Part shown: positions 23,020 through 35,700 of the stretch, piece after piece
Position numbering within the stretch: position 1 is the first letter of the stretch
Layout: every line of letters begins with the position of its first letter
Assembly: GCA_905250885.1 (NCBI GenBank)
Contig: CAJNOQ010001108.1
Location: 1 to 35,747, forward strand
Source: Didymodactylos carnosus
Lineage: Eukaryota > Rotifera > Eurotatoria > Philodinida > Philodinidae
Direction of reading: 5' to 3'
Length of the DNA stretch: 35,747 bases
Made by a program: the position numbers and the translations under genes
Notes under the pieces: generated by a model
Seen by the model: only the letters and a program-made list of their open reading frames with translations
What the model was told of the DNA's origin: nothing
Databases searched by the model: none

Positions 23020-24712
23020 CGAACAAAATGTATATAATATCGTAGAATATAAGAAGAAAAATTATTTACTACCTGACATCAAACTACTTTCACACAATAG
23101 TTTAGGCAATTATTCTACAACGTTCTATCTTACAACTTTCACATTAGTGCAAAATACAATTGAACCGTTTTATCAATATCGGACGTTTTACGATTATTTA
23201 GGGAAGTCGATTGGACATATTCTATCAAGAATCATACTGTAGTACAAATGACACCAAGGGAAATAATATTTTTGCAGTATAAGTCACTCTATATCTTCAA
23301 GTTTTATCACAATAAAATAATTGAAACTGAACAATGATTCTACTCTCAATTATTTTTTCAGCATCAGTGAATTTGAGTTTATTAATTTAGAATTGAACAG
23401 ACAAAAAGAAAAACGAATAAATCAAATGCAAAAAAAAGTGTATAACAACAACAACTGTCAAACAAACAAAACAACGAGATTTAAACAAGACGTTCACATA
23501 TCTAATCATCCATGAACATTATGTTGTGCTACTCATAATTACACACGAATAGGAAAGAGAAAGATATGTATGCAATGGATAAAATGTGATTTTGAAATAT
23601 AAAAAGCAAAGTGTATGAATGAATATACGTATACTATATGAATGTGTATTGCAGTTACAGTATTGAACGCGAGTATAAATGAAGGATAAAAATACAATCA
23701 CTAAACATTGATAAGTAAAACCACTAGATTTTATCGTTTGTGGACATATCAGAGGATGTTAATAAAACAAAAAAACAAGAACAAACGACTGCATTGAATT
23801 ACAAATTCAATTTTGTCACGTTACTTGATAATAATAGTTATAATAAGAGATCAGATAGTCACAAAACAAACATTTTTTCAAATGTAACAGTGAGAAAGGA
23901 CAATAATGTATACTAATTTTTTAACAAAACAAAAAACCAAAATAATAAAATTAAATTAAAATCACAAACACACATGTTTTTAACAAACCGGCAAAAAAAT
24001 ATTTTATGGCACTCGAATAAAACGGAAAATAAACAAATAGCCTATAACAAAGATATTTAGAAAAACTGTTCATGATATATATCAAGCAATATATGTATAT
24101 GCAATTCAGACATAAAAAGCAATTGAATCGTAGAAATTTTTTTCAAAATAATAATTTCTTCTTTGTTTCTTCTCGATTTTTTTTTTCTGGATATAAAAAT
24201 AAAGTTCATATACAAACTCAATATTACTAAAATGATATAATACTAATTCATTAATAATAAACAAAATGTTGAAATTCACAATTGATATCTATGTGTTGAA
24301 AGAAGAATGTTCATCTAGATTATTTTTTCATCAATAATGAACATATACCAACGATAATAAAGCGTATACTTTGACGGTTTGGTTATTAAACGTTAAGAAT
24401 GTATATGACTCGTAAAGGAATGTAGAAGTTTAGTTACATTTGCGCAATTGACTTTAATAATTAAAATAATATAACATTTAATGACGACGAGAGCGTTCAA
24501 AAGTCGACTATCATATGTTGACATGTCCAAGAAAAATTAGAAAATGTCTTTACATTAAATTACAAAACATATACTTCTTTTAGTGTCTTTCTTTCTTAAT
24601 TAACAAATGGACGTTTGGCATTAATTTCTTCAAAACCGAGGATATATAGGACTAGATTAGATAAAATTGAAATAAGAATGAAACAGAAATAACATCTATA
24701 TATACAACACAA
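23020..24712 (-). other. 3' flank / possible 3' UTR of the large gene
   Basis: Very AT-rich, no coding exon seen. On the minus strand, ATTAAA hexamers at 24453-24458 and 24477-24482 are the nearest candidate polyadenylation signals after the stop codon at 24713; no AATAAA is closer. The remainder to 23020 holds nothing recognised. Confidence 0.4.
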
Positions 24713-26713
24713 TTAGGAATTTGTTTGGTTAACTGTTGACAATGTCGGTCGCCTACGTCTATAGACGCCATTAGTATCGTTAAGATAAATTTCATCATCT
24801 TGATCATTAATAATATATTTTTTCTGATGATTTTTTCTCCTAATGTTAAATGATTTTAATGAGTCGGATGGTTTTCGCCTATTAGAATAAGAGTTAATGG
24901 GGCCTGGTTCGACATTGTTAATAAGTCCAGTCGATAAAAAACTATCATCTGTCGATAAAATACCAGTGAAACGTCCTCCTACACTATCGATCATAGATGG
25001 ATAAAATTGAGTTATCGGCATTATTTCATTATCATCGTTAATAGTAAAATCACCATATTGATTACTACTGTTTGAATGTTGGTCTATAGAATTCGAATCA
25101 TTATTGATAAATTTTGATAACAATGGTTGCTCTTTATTTTCGTGTTGACGTACTGGAATGTCCATATAGGTATCATCGTCGATTATTAGAGCATAAGAAT
25201 AATCTGTATCTTGTCGATTTACTTCCCAAGAAGTAGTACTATCTGTCACGGATGCAGAGCGTCCCTGTTTGGCAACAAAGTGAGTACCTTCGTCAAAACT
25301 GAGACCACGTGTATCGATTGGATTGTTATTATTGTTATTATTAATATTTTCGAAGTCAGCGATGTCATCCTCATTTTTATTTATGTTCATCGATGCAGAT
25401 GCTGGCTCTAAAATAATGCCACTTAAGAGTGATTTTGTATTATCATCATCTAGTTTTCGTTGTTTACCTTTTCTGCGTACTTCAACCACTTTTGTTGTCA
25501 CTGTTCGTTTTTTATTATCATTTGTTGTATTATTTAGAGACAATCGTTCACTAACGTTTGGCTGCTCCATGTCGTTGAATTCTTGATTTGAATCAAAAAC
25601 TTTTTCTTCGATAGCTTCTCGATAAAAATCTTCACCAAGACAACGTTGAACATCATCAGGAGAAAACGAGGTTTCTGTTTTTGTACTGGTTGACGGTAGA
25701 GTATCGAGTGAATTTAAGCCTTTTATTGGATCCCAAATTTTGGAGGAAGAAGACGATTGTGAAGAGGTCGAACTACTTTCTAAGCCATGAAATTTTAGTC
25801 CTAAAGTATCATCGTTTATTTGACTTAAATTATTTAGATGAGCTTGTCTTTCTTCGAACGTTGATGCCTGACTATCAACTGTTGGTGGACGCTGTTGAAC
25901 TTCTCCATTATGTTCGGTGTTTCGCGTTTCATCCTGTTTTTGCTGTTTATTTTTGTCATCGTGATCGGGTGGAGACTGTCGGGTGGTATTGTTCCATTGA
26001 ACAGTGTTAAACCAATTGGAAGCACCCGGGTGATTTACAGCATAACCACTTGTTTCATGAATACGTTTCTCTTCCGAAATATAGGATGGTTCCTTTTTAG
26101 ATGATGATTTGGATGTGATTAGAGCACTGTCTGTTTCTTCTTCGTCATCATTGGACGATTTAGGTTTGATTGTTAGAGATTGCGTTGCTGATGTTAAACC
26201 ACTTGTTGTTTTCGTTATGGATTTTGTTGTCTCATTTATCATCGATCTGCCCTCTTGCAACCATTTACCGAAACCTCTGGCTAAAATAGCATCACCGGAT
26301 TCGTACTTTAGACCTTTTTTTTGTACATCATCAATAGTAGTTGTAGTTTGATTAAGTGGTTCATACTGATATTTATTGGGTGTGAAGGAATGATAGCCAT
26401 GAACTGGTTTTAGCTGTTCAAAGAAACCACTTTTTTCTTCATCCTTGGTGTCTTCATCTAATTTTGTCTGTGGTTGTGTATCTGCCAGTGACTGATTGGT
26501 AGTTTGATTAAGTCTGTCTGTTACTGTCGAAACTGCATCTTGCATTCTGTCTAATAGATCGGTGGACTGTACACTTGTTTCACCTAACTGTTGGTCTCTG
26601 TGAATTTCAACTTCTTCATCGACGGACGGAGTGTTACTAGAAGACGCTTGTAAACTAGGAACGACGTTTTTTATTGTTTTACCCTCACTTTTCGTGTTAT
26701 CTTGTGATGCTCT
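24713..26713 (-). CDS. Large gene: terminal exon, 666 residues plus stop
   Basis: Starts after CCTTTTTAG with RASQDNTKSEG in phase 0; stop at 24713. Includes KWLQEGRSMINETTKSITKT, an S/T-rich helix like those upstream, a Trp-containing patch (GASNWFNTVQWNNTT), KVVEVRRKGKQRK, Asn runs, and a C-terminal tail with basic patches (SFNIRRKNHQKKY, YRRRRPTLS). Confidence 0.9.
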   Translation of the reverse strand, partial: RASQDNTKSEGKTIKNVVPSLQASSSNTPSVDEEVEIHRDQQLGETSVQSTDLLDRMQDAVSTVTDRLNQTTNQSLADTQPQTKLDEDTKDEEKSGFFEQLKPVHGYHSFTPNKYQYEPLNQTTTTIDDVQKKGLKYESGDAILARGFGKWLQEGRSMINETTKSITKTTSGLTSATQSLTIKPKSSNDDEEETDSALITSKSSSKKEPSYISEEKRIHETSGYAVNHPGASNWFNTVQWNNTTRQSPPDHDDKNKQQKQDETRNTEHNGEVQQRPPTVDSQASTFEERQAHLNNLSQINDDTLGLKFHGLESSSTSSQSSSSSKIWDPIKGLNSLDTLPSTSTKTETSFSPDDVQRCLGEDFYREAIEEKVFDSNQEFNDMEQPNVSERLSLNNTTNDNKKRTVTTKVVEVRRKGKQRKLDDDNTKSLLSGIILEPASASMNINKNEDDIADFENINNNNNNNPIDTRGLSFDEGTHFVAKQGRSASVTDSTTSWEVNRQDTDYSYALIIDDDTYMDIPVRQHENKEQPLLSKFINNDSNSIDQHSNSSNQYGDFTINDDNEIMPITQFYPSMIDSVGGRFTGILSTDDSFLSTGLINNVEPGPINSYSNRRKPSDSLKSFNIRRKNHQKKYIINDQDDEIYLNDTNGVYRRRRPTLSTVNQTNS

Positions 26714-29700
26714 CTAAAAAGGAAAGAGTTTTTAAAGAAAAGAAACAAGTTTTCATGACAATAAAACCAGAAAACATCCTACGCCTCTCAAGTATACGGA
26801 TGACCAAAATACAGTTTGCTCATAAAAATCGCTAAACTCGATTTAGTTCAATAAATTCAATGTGGCAATAGAGTGCCACTTCGGAGGATAGTTTTAACTC
26901 CTAAAGCTTTTTTATTTGCTTCGAAACTATTACACGTTTCATTCTTGATTTCGAAAAATAAGAAATTGTTTTTGTTATTATTCAACATTATCATAAACAA
27001 GTTTTGTAACGATTTGGAAATAAAATAAATAAAACACCGTAAAGCGTGTTTTCAAGTTTTATTTTGTGCAAAAATCCTAAATAGAGTTTTTTGGTTCTCT
27101 TCTAGCTTCAAATTTTAAGTTTCTTTAATACCTAACTTACATTAGAACTAATTGCGTCTTTTGTACTTGAGCTTGCATCATCCGTAGCAGATGGTATAGA
27201 TTCCAAAATATTCGACTTTGTTGGCTGATTCACATTGTTCTCATCCAATTCAATCTGAACAGAATCTTCTTGTTCATCCTGGTTTCCTTGTAAAACAGAG
27301 GGTAATACAGCAATAAATTCAACGTCATCGCCTGATGTACTTTTTCTCTTCCGTTGTCGTCTCTTTTTAGGGTGTGCAGGATGTTGTACCTCACTCCCAA
27401 TTTCTGGCGATAAAGGTAAATGTGAATGTTCAAGATCTTGTGAATGAGTGCTGCTACCAATAATTAATGGTCTGATACTGAAATCTTCGTCTTCTTCATT
27501 ATCGGCAAAAGATTCTTCTTGTTCTTGTTGTTTGTTCGACGATGTTGTACTTAGTTCTGATGTTGAACGTTGACGATGTTTCGATTTGATAATATGAAAA
27601 TCTGACTGATCCGAGATATCATTGAGCGCAGTTGTAGGTAAATCGATTTGTACTTTTACACCAGCAAAATATTGTTCAATGTTTCCAGAATCATCATGTC
27701 CACTATCTTGTTTTGATCTTTTTCGTGTTTTCTTCTTTTTGTTTTTTGATGATTCTGTCGTTTGGCTGTCAGTTAAGGTTACTTTTTCAGTCGTAGAGGT
27801 GCGGTCGACATGTGGCATTGTCTTGTAAAGTTGCTCTTCAGCATTTTTTATACTATTCAAATCAAATTTTGGCAATTCAGAACGTGAACCTTCTAACTGT
27901 TCGCGCAGTATTAGGGACTCTTCTTGTTGCTGATCCTCTGTTGTTGATGGTGTTTCTTGAAGTTGCGTTTTGTTTGTAAATGGTAAAATATGGCTGATTG
28001 TACTTGCCGTTGATGACAATACAGAAGTCACTTGATTTTTTAAATTACCAAAAAGTGATTTGTGTTCACTAGGGCCTGTTACCGGTTCATTTGTACTTTG
28101 CACGGACAAATCTGTCGGAATATGGTCAATACGTTGTTCTTTGATAGCTGTCTTATCCTCTTGTGGCTGTGGTGTGATGGTCGGCAGGACATCAGGAATG
28201 TTTACTGTTAGTTCATTAAGCTTATTAGCTATTTTCTCAAGTAGTGGTGTTGAAGCCTCTTCAATATTCGACGATACAATATCTGATGTTTCTTGCTCAG
28301 ACGATTTCAAATTTCTCCTATCATCTATTTCATTGTCGTCGAATTCATGACTAAAACATATAAAATATAGCGTGAATCAGTAAACGGGAAGGTTCTGTTC
28401 GAATTTTTATACTTTTTGAAATTCTGTTAGATTAGGACAAACACCGAAGAATTCTACATTTCTCTTGTAAACTTAATCAAATAGGAGAAGATATTAGCAT
28501 ATTCTAGGATAATATCAATGTGCAAAAAATTTGCATTAGAATTCACTCAGAAAAGGTAATAAATTTAAGTGATAAAATAGAGCTGCTTTCACCTCAGCAA
28601 CATTATGAAAATCTACTATGCTGACTGCTTTGAACTTCTTTTAGAATTGTATACTGAATAAAATTTTATCACTTAGAAGATCGATAAAAGGTATCTTTGG
28701 AAAAAGTATATATTCTCAAAGTTTTCGGACTAAGAGAATATTTTATGAAAAATTTTCAAGGCACAATAACATCTACAATATAGAAAAAAAGAGTTAATAG
28801 ATACATTACTTACGTGAGTAAAGTTTTCGCTTCGACATCTTTTTTTAACATTTTTGGCCGTTGTTTTTGTTTTCGAGACGGTTGTAGTTGTAAATCACTA
28901 GTCTCGCTTTTCTCACTCCGTTCACTGCTGTTACGGCGTTGTCTAATTTTTCTAGTTTCATTTTCTGATGTATCCGAACCGGTTGACAAAGGTGAGGACG
29001 TTATATCAGTAGTTCGTCGAGATTTTAAAAGTAACTCATGTCTTAGCGGGTGCTCAGATGCTATAGTATTTTTAGAATGAAGCGTTTTTTCTGAAGAAGT
29101 TTCAAATGGTTTTCTTTCGGCCGTTAATGAAGAGGAACGTGGGGATGATATATCGCGATCATATGACGGTAAACGCTCACTATCGATACGGAAACGGTTC
29201 GGAAATGGACGTTTCATGTAATCAGGTAAAACAGAATCGAATTTACTATTTGTTTCACTATTGTCGATTCTTTCGATCGTATGGGCATCCATCATTTGTA
29301 ACTCGTCGAAGGATTGATCTTCGCCACCAGCAATGGCATCTGCCCAATGTGCACTAATTGTCTGTTTTTCAGGACTTTCATCATCATTGTCATCATCTTT
29401 TGTCGCTGATGTTACAAAGTTCTGATAGTCTTGCGATAACTCATCATCCTGCTTGCTTGAACTAATTGTATGTTTTCTTGGCTTTTTTCTACGTAAACGT
29501 CCCAAATCATCTCGATATGACGATAAACTAATATCATTTTCTCCAGTTGTATCAGTTTCACTCGATAATTTAGAAGCTGATTTATCGTCTTCAACTGCCG
29601 TGTGAAGAAGGGCATCGTTGTACGTCGTCTGATCTGTCAATAGGTGTTTATTGTGCTCCCTAAATCATAAAAATTCTATATTATACAGTCGATTTGAACC

Positions 29701-32700
29701 AGACGTTCAGAGGTTAAAGTCCATTATGTAAACGGGTCATGATGGAAACTTTCATCAATCATTTATAATCATTCGAAGTATTAAAGGTGGTACAAGATGG
29801 AAAAAAGAGGGATTCAACAATCTCACGAGTGGCGTTAACTAATTGATTTAGATGTTTTTGATCTCATTGTTAGAATAAAAAAGATGAACTGTGATTTTAG
29901 GAGGTGTGAAATTGTTTAAATGTAATCTATAAGTTCGAGAAGTAGTTTTAATAATTACCTGAGCTGTTGTTCGTCGCCATTCTTATCAGAAGCTATTGTA
30001 GTTGTTGTTTTTATTGTTGGTTCTTGATTAAGATGTGATTGTAAACTCATTGGTTGTGAGATGATAGGTAATGTGGAACTAGGAGCTGGTTTTGTTTTAA
30101 GTTTAATATCATCATTGGGGAATGCTTGATTTTCTTGATTAGATAGATTCGACGTTATTGTAGAACTTTGAAACTCTGGAGAAGTAGACAGTTTTGTAGA
30201 TAATATTTCCTTAGATTTTTGCTTCTTCTTTTTATTTTTTTTGGTAACGACAGTTGCATCTATACCAGATGTGTGATCGGATGGACTAGATATCTGAATT
30301 CTGTTTGTAGGCGTAACGGTTGATTCATCATCGGAGTCAGCTTGAACTCTCGTATCACTGACTTTTTCTGATAACTGGTTATGGGTTGGATCAATAGTGG
30401 AAGACAAATTCATAGATAATGGTAAAGAACGTTTTTCATCTTTCTTCTTCGATGATTTTGATTTTCCCTTGTTTTGAATTTTCCATTCTGAGTCGTCCGT
30501 TGTTGTTACAAATTTTGAACTGTCGTCAGGAGATTGTTCAGGTATCGTTGAAGTAGTACTTTGTGTAGGAGGCGTAGCCACGTGTGTTTCTAAAGACTCG
30601 GTAGCTGTTATAGAACTCATTGGGCTTACACTAGTCCGTTTTACTTCATCTGCTTTAATATTTGTTATACTTGTCGAAACCGCATCTTGTTTATCTTGAC
30701 TTTGTAATAAGTCTTGTATTGTACTGCTTTCTACGCCCAGTTCTGTGTTTGCGGGTACCTTCTTCTTTTTCGTTTTTTTAGCAGAAGTATCCGTTCGTTT
30801 ATTCGAAGAGGGTAGTTCAGACTGATGAGTGGTGATGATGATCTCATCTGAAGGTTTTTGTCCATCACTTTTACTTGTACTACTATCGACTAAGTCGACT
30901 TGTTGTCGATTATTTTCTCCAATTACTTCCGCTAATACTGGTGTGTCCATGGTTTTTACTTTATCGTACGAAACGGACGAGAATGGAGCATCTTGTAATT
31001 TTTCGAGTTCCTGGTTGCCAGTTTTAGAAGGTAGTATTTCAGATTTAAAGTCTTCTTTATTTAATAAACCATCGGTCGGAGTAGACAGATCTGAAACTAA
31101 CTCTTTCTTCTGTTTTTTATTTTTTTTGTTCTTTTTCTCTTTTGCTGCGCTAACTTCGTGAAACACTTCATTTTTAACAGCATCTTTTGAATCTTGTGGT
31201 GACATCACTGAACTAGCTATAGTAGACACGGTGGATGTAATCTGTTTTTTGAGAGTCGTTAAAAGTGATTCTTGCTCATTAATATCAGATTTTCGTCCGA
31301 TAGGAGATGAATTAGCTTTGGAATGATTGTTGTCGAGCTGAAGAGAAGTTGCATTTCTGTGTTCTGAGGTGGCTTCTTCTGTTTCGAGCACTTCTTTAGG
31401 ACGCTCGAGCAATGTTTCAGAATGTATTGGCATGCGGGATAATTCATCGGCTTTTTCTTGCATACTGGATTGGGATACGAAGTTTTCATTGATGATTGAC
31501 ACTTCTTTATCCGGTATTTTCTGACTTTCAGACTGAACAGAAGACAACAAATGATCCGTTTTCGTTTCTAAAATAGCTGGATTTTCGCTTGATAAATTTC
31601 CATTGTCCTGACGTACGATAGTTGTTGGTGATACGTCTAAGATAGGTCTCTTATTTTGTTTTCTGCTTTTCTTTGATCTTTTTTCCTGTTGTTCCAATTT
31701 GGGCGTATCATCTTTGTTTTCCGATGGTTCGTTGCTGTCTGTTGGTTGTAAAATATCGGTAGCCGCACTTTTTATTGTAGACAAAGTGGAACTGATCGAA
31801 TCTTTCAAGTTTGTAAAAATAGATCCTTGATTAGTTTGATTGTCTACATAGTTTTCAGATATATTGGTTTCATTATTCTTTTCTTGCACTTGTACATTCG
31901 AAGGTTGCAAATTTGTATCTTTTGGTATTACTAAAGCTTGTGATTCATCTTTGAGTGTGCTGTGCGTCGAAAACGGTACGACATCAGAAACGATTTTTTG
32001 TATTGTTTCACTAACCGCTAAGATAGGTGTGGTAACAGTTTGTTGAATACTTTTTAAGATACTTTGTTGAGTCTCAGATTCAGGAGTACTTGGCTGCTGT
32101 TGATATTCTTTATCTTCCAAGGTTTCGTTAGGTTTACTTGTAGGTATTGAATTTGAGGACAATCTATCATTCACTGAAGTGACTGGCTGCAACAAAAACA
32201 AAGATTTTAAATAAGTAAGTGAGTTTATCCATTAGTGTCTAGAGAATATAATATTCGTGCACCACGACAACATGAACACTATTGTATGTTTTAATAATAG
32301 ATATCAGCTCGTACCGAAAACATCCGTTTTATCTCGTTACCTACCACATATGCAATGTACTAAATTACAGACTGATTACTCACTTCAAAGTTAAACATTT
32401 AAGAGTAGCCATTTAGTTTTGGTTGCCGCTACGATGTCGTGTCAGCTCTTTTTATAACTCTGTGATTTTTTCGAATTTCTGTTAATGTGCTAGAATTGAT
32501 CTGGTAGGACGAAGTTTATAAAATCATTGTGTCTCTGCTAGTGGTCATCTATTTCTTCTGTATTTATAAACAAACAGTAAATTTTTATGCAGACTTCTGT
32601 GTTTTATATCAGATAAATTCTGATAGATGGCTACGCTACTTAGGAGCATAGCACTAAAAAGCTTGTGAAAAAGATGTGCATTAAAGAAACGTCTTTCACT

Positions 32701-35700
32701 CAGGATACTTTTTGCAACTGTATATTTTGCTATTCAGGTAAAATAAATTAATTTTACTCACCATTTTAACTATGTCCATCGAATGAACTGATTGTTCTAA
32801 AAATATTAGTTTTGTTTCAAGTAACTGCTGCTGATTGAGAAGATGTTTTAATTTACTTTGTTCTTCATTTTTGTTTTTATGAATTGCTTGCTTCAATTGT
32901 TCGTCAAGTTCTTCCATTTCTTGCTTGACAGAATTTACACGTGCCGATATATCAGTCGGTATTTCGCCAAAATCACTTAGTTTATGTGGTCGTGATTGCA
33001 TTGAACTAGGATCCTTAGTCAGATTCGTCTGCTGTGGTGCTGATGTTTCAGATGACAATGGTGTAATTGTACTCTCTGAGACGGATTCACGTAATATTTC
33101 CGGTTGTGGAGCATCGAAGAAAATATCTTCTTTATCATGTTTATGTTTCTTTTTTTGTTTTTTGTTTTTTGTTGCAGTAAGCGGCTGTTTTACTGATGAC
33201 ACTGATTCTAGTTCATGAACAATTTCACTAGCTGGTGTAGTTAATGTTGGTCGATGGCCAATGATGACCGGTTTCAGATCAATATCACTTGAGATCATCA
33301 CTGATTTTTTATCTCGAAACTGAGCCGATTCCAGTTGCTCAGATTTATCTTGTGTAGATGATACTGTACGTTTTCGATGACGAACAACAGGTACAAAGCC
33401 GTCGTCATCAACTTCTATCGTACTGATTTTAATAGTATTCTCTGGTTGTTGCGTTTGTGTCGACTCTATTTCGTCTCGTTTAAAAGACGGAACCTTCGTT
33501 ATTTGATTACTTATTTCCGCCAATTTGTGTACTTTTTCCAGTGTCACAGAGGTATCTGATAAAACGTGTTGATCATAATCTGGTATAGACAGTCGTTTAT
33601 ACGGTTCCGGTTGAAATACAACTGTTTCTCTTGGTTGGCTAATAGAATCAAGAGTTTTTGACAATTGTTCATAAACGAGACTGAGCTTGTCTTCTGTCTC
33701 TATCAATTCGGAATATGTAGAGTACCACGGATAAGTGTCATTTAAAACTTGCATCTGTGTCGATGGTCTGGTAATTATCCCTTCTTTTACAGGAAGGTCA
33801 TCTTCGACTTTCTTTTCATTCGACAATACATTAGTTCTGATGAAATTTTCTAACAATGGCTCAGCATCTCGTACTGCATAATGATTATAGGATGGAACTT
33901 CATGATATGTTCTCTCAGTTTTCGAAGGTGAGATTAAAATACTCTTGTTATCTTCAGTAGAGATATCTTGTGTATCATCGTGTTTATTGTGCTCTACTTC
34001 ATTATCCTCTGGCGCAGTTCGAAGAATATCGATCGTTTTTTGCACGGTTTCAGCGACTGTAGATAACGGAGTAGCGATAGTTTGTCTAATACTTTCGAAT
34101 AGACTTGGCTGTTGTTGTTGTGCCGCTGTTGAATCTGGGGTAGATCCGGTGTTTATATTTGATTGTTTTAGGTTTTTTGATTGATCATCTTGCTCAATTG
34201 GTGTCTTTAATTCTAAATGTGCTGTCTTGGCATCATTCTGTAATATAGTTTGCTCTTGATTCGTACTTGTATGAAACGATGGGATATTATCAATGACTTT
34301 TTGAGCAGTGTCATTAACAGCTTGTTTCAGCTTGTCAAGTATGCTTTCATGTTGATCATTAGGCTTCTCTTCTTTTGCGATAGTGAGAATAGAAACATTT
34401 TGTTGTGAAGCAGAACCAGATGTATTCTCCACTGGAATACTTCCATCCATTAGCCGTTCTTGTTGCATCAAATCAGTAGATATGTCATCATTGTATATTG
34501 GGAGCTGTTCCTAAGAAAACAAGTTTATTAATGAACATATTGTAGACGGGATCCATTGTGCATTTTCATCAGGATCTTTTCTAATTTTATCCAAAAACAA
34601 ATATATCTCTTATTCCACAGGTGTATTTTCTACAAACACGCGTGTACTTTATTACGTACTTTATTATGCATAATTTCATTCGCCTGCATTTTTAAACATC
34701 TCAACACTAATAGTATGAAATCAAGTAAGACTGACTACACTAGAGTTTGAACTTCTACGAAATCTCTTTACGGAAATCGAGCCGACGCCAATTTTTAAAA
34801 AATACATTCTCCTTTGGGGTATTCTTCATAGCTGTAAGATGTATCGCGCCATTGAGACAAATAGTTGAGTAAACTGTTAATGAGGTATAAGACAGCTAGT
34901 TCGAACGAAAGCTACCGAACTCATTTCATTCCACAGCTCTATATCCTATTGTCCGATCTTGGTATCAAAGAGGTTGGTAGATACCAGAGCTCCGTATGGA
35001 CTCAAAATTCTGAGTCCAGTCCAGTCCGGGTCCATGAGCTCAAAAAACTTTCAGCCCTGTCCATACGGAGCTCTGCTAGGTACAGCGTACATTCCAGCTA
35101 AGATTGTTCAATTTTCTACTTACCGTTTCAATAGTGGGTTTTACTTGGAGTTGTTCTCCCATAATGATTTCATTAGATGAATTTTGTACTTCGTCAAGTT
35201 GATCTCTTCTTTCCGTTCCTTTCAGACTTTTCGCAGTTGCTTCTTCTAAACCGTCGATTCTTTCAATTAAGCTGTCGTATCTGTGGCTTACTTCAACTGT
35301 ACTTAATAGATGAGACTTTGATGCAGGAATTTCGCTTCTGACGATGCTTGTTTCATTTTCCCCCACTGGTTTTCGCAAACTTTCAATATGTTCAATCAAG
35401 GAGTCATAGCGCGAATCTATTTCAGCGGTAATAAGGCTTCTCTCAAATGATGGTCCCGATTCTTGTTGTTTAATGGAGAAAATTCCTAATTCTTGAACAT
35501 TTTTCTCTTCTTCTTGGGTAATGGAATCTGATGGTATACTAGCTTCAGCAGACGAAAGTTGTTTTGTACTTGTCAGTGATGGGATACTGTCAATCATTTT
35601 TTGTGCTGTGTCACTGGCTTTTTGTCGAAGTTTGTCAATAATAGTTTCATGTTCGTCTTTTACTTCATCAGTGGTATCTGACGATACTGGCTCTTGTTCA

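Noticed and set aside
25211..34184. Many 60-110-codon plus-strand frames opposite the large gene
   Set aside because: All are shadows: stops are depleted on the antisense of S/T/Q/E/K-rich coding sequence, and their products are biased Cys/Ser/Phe strings.
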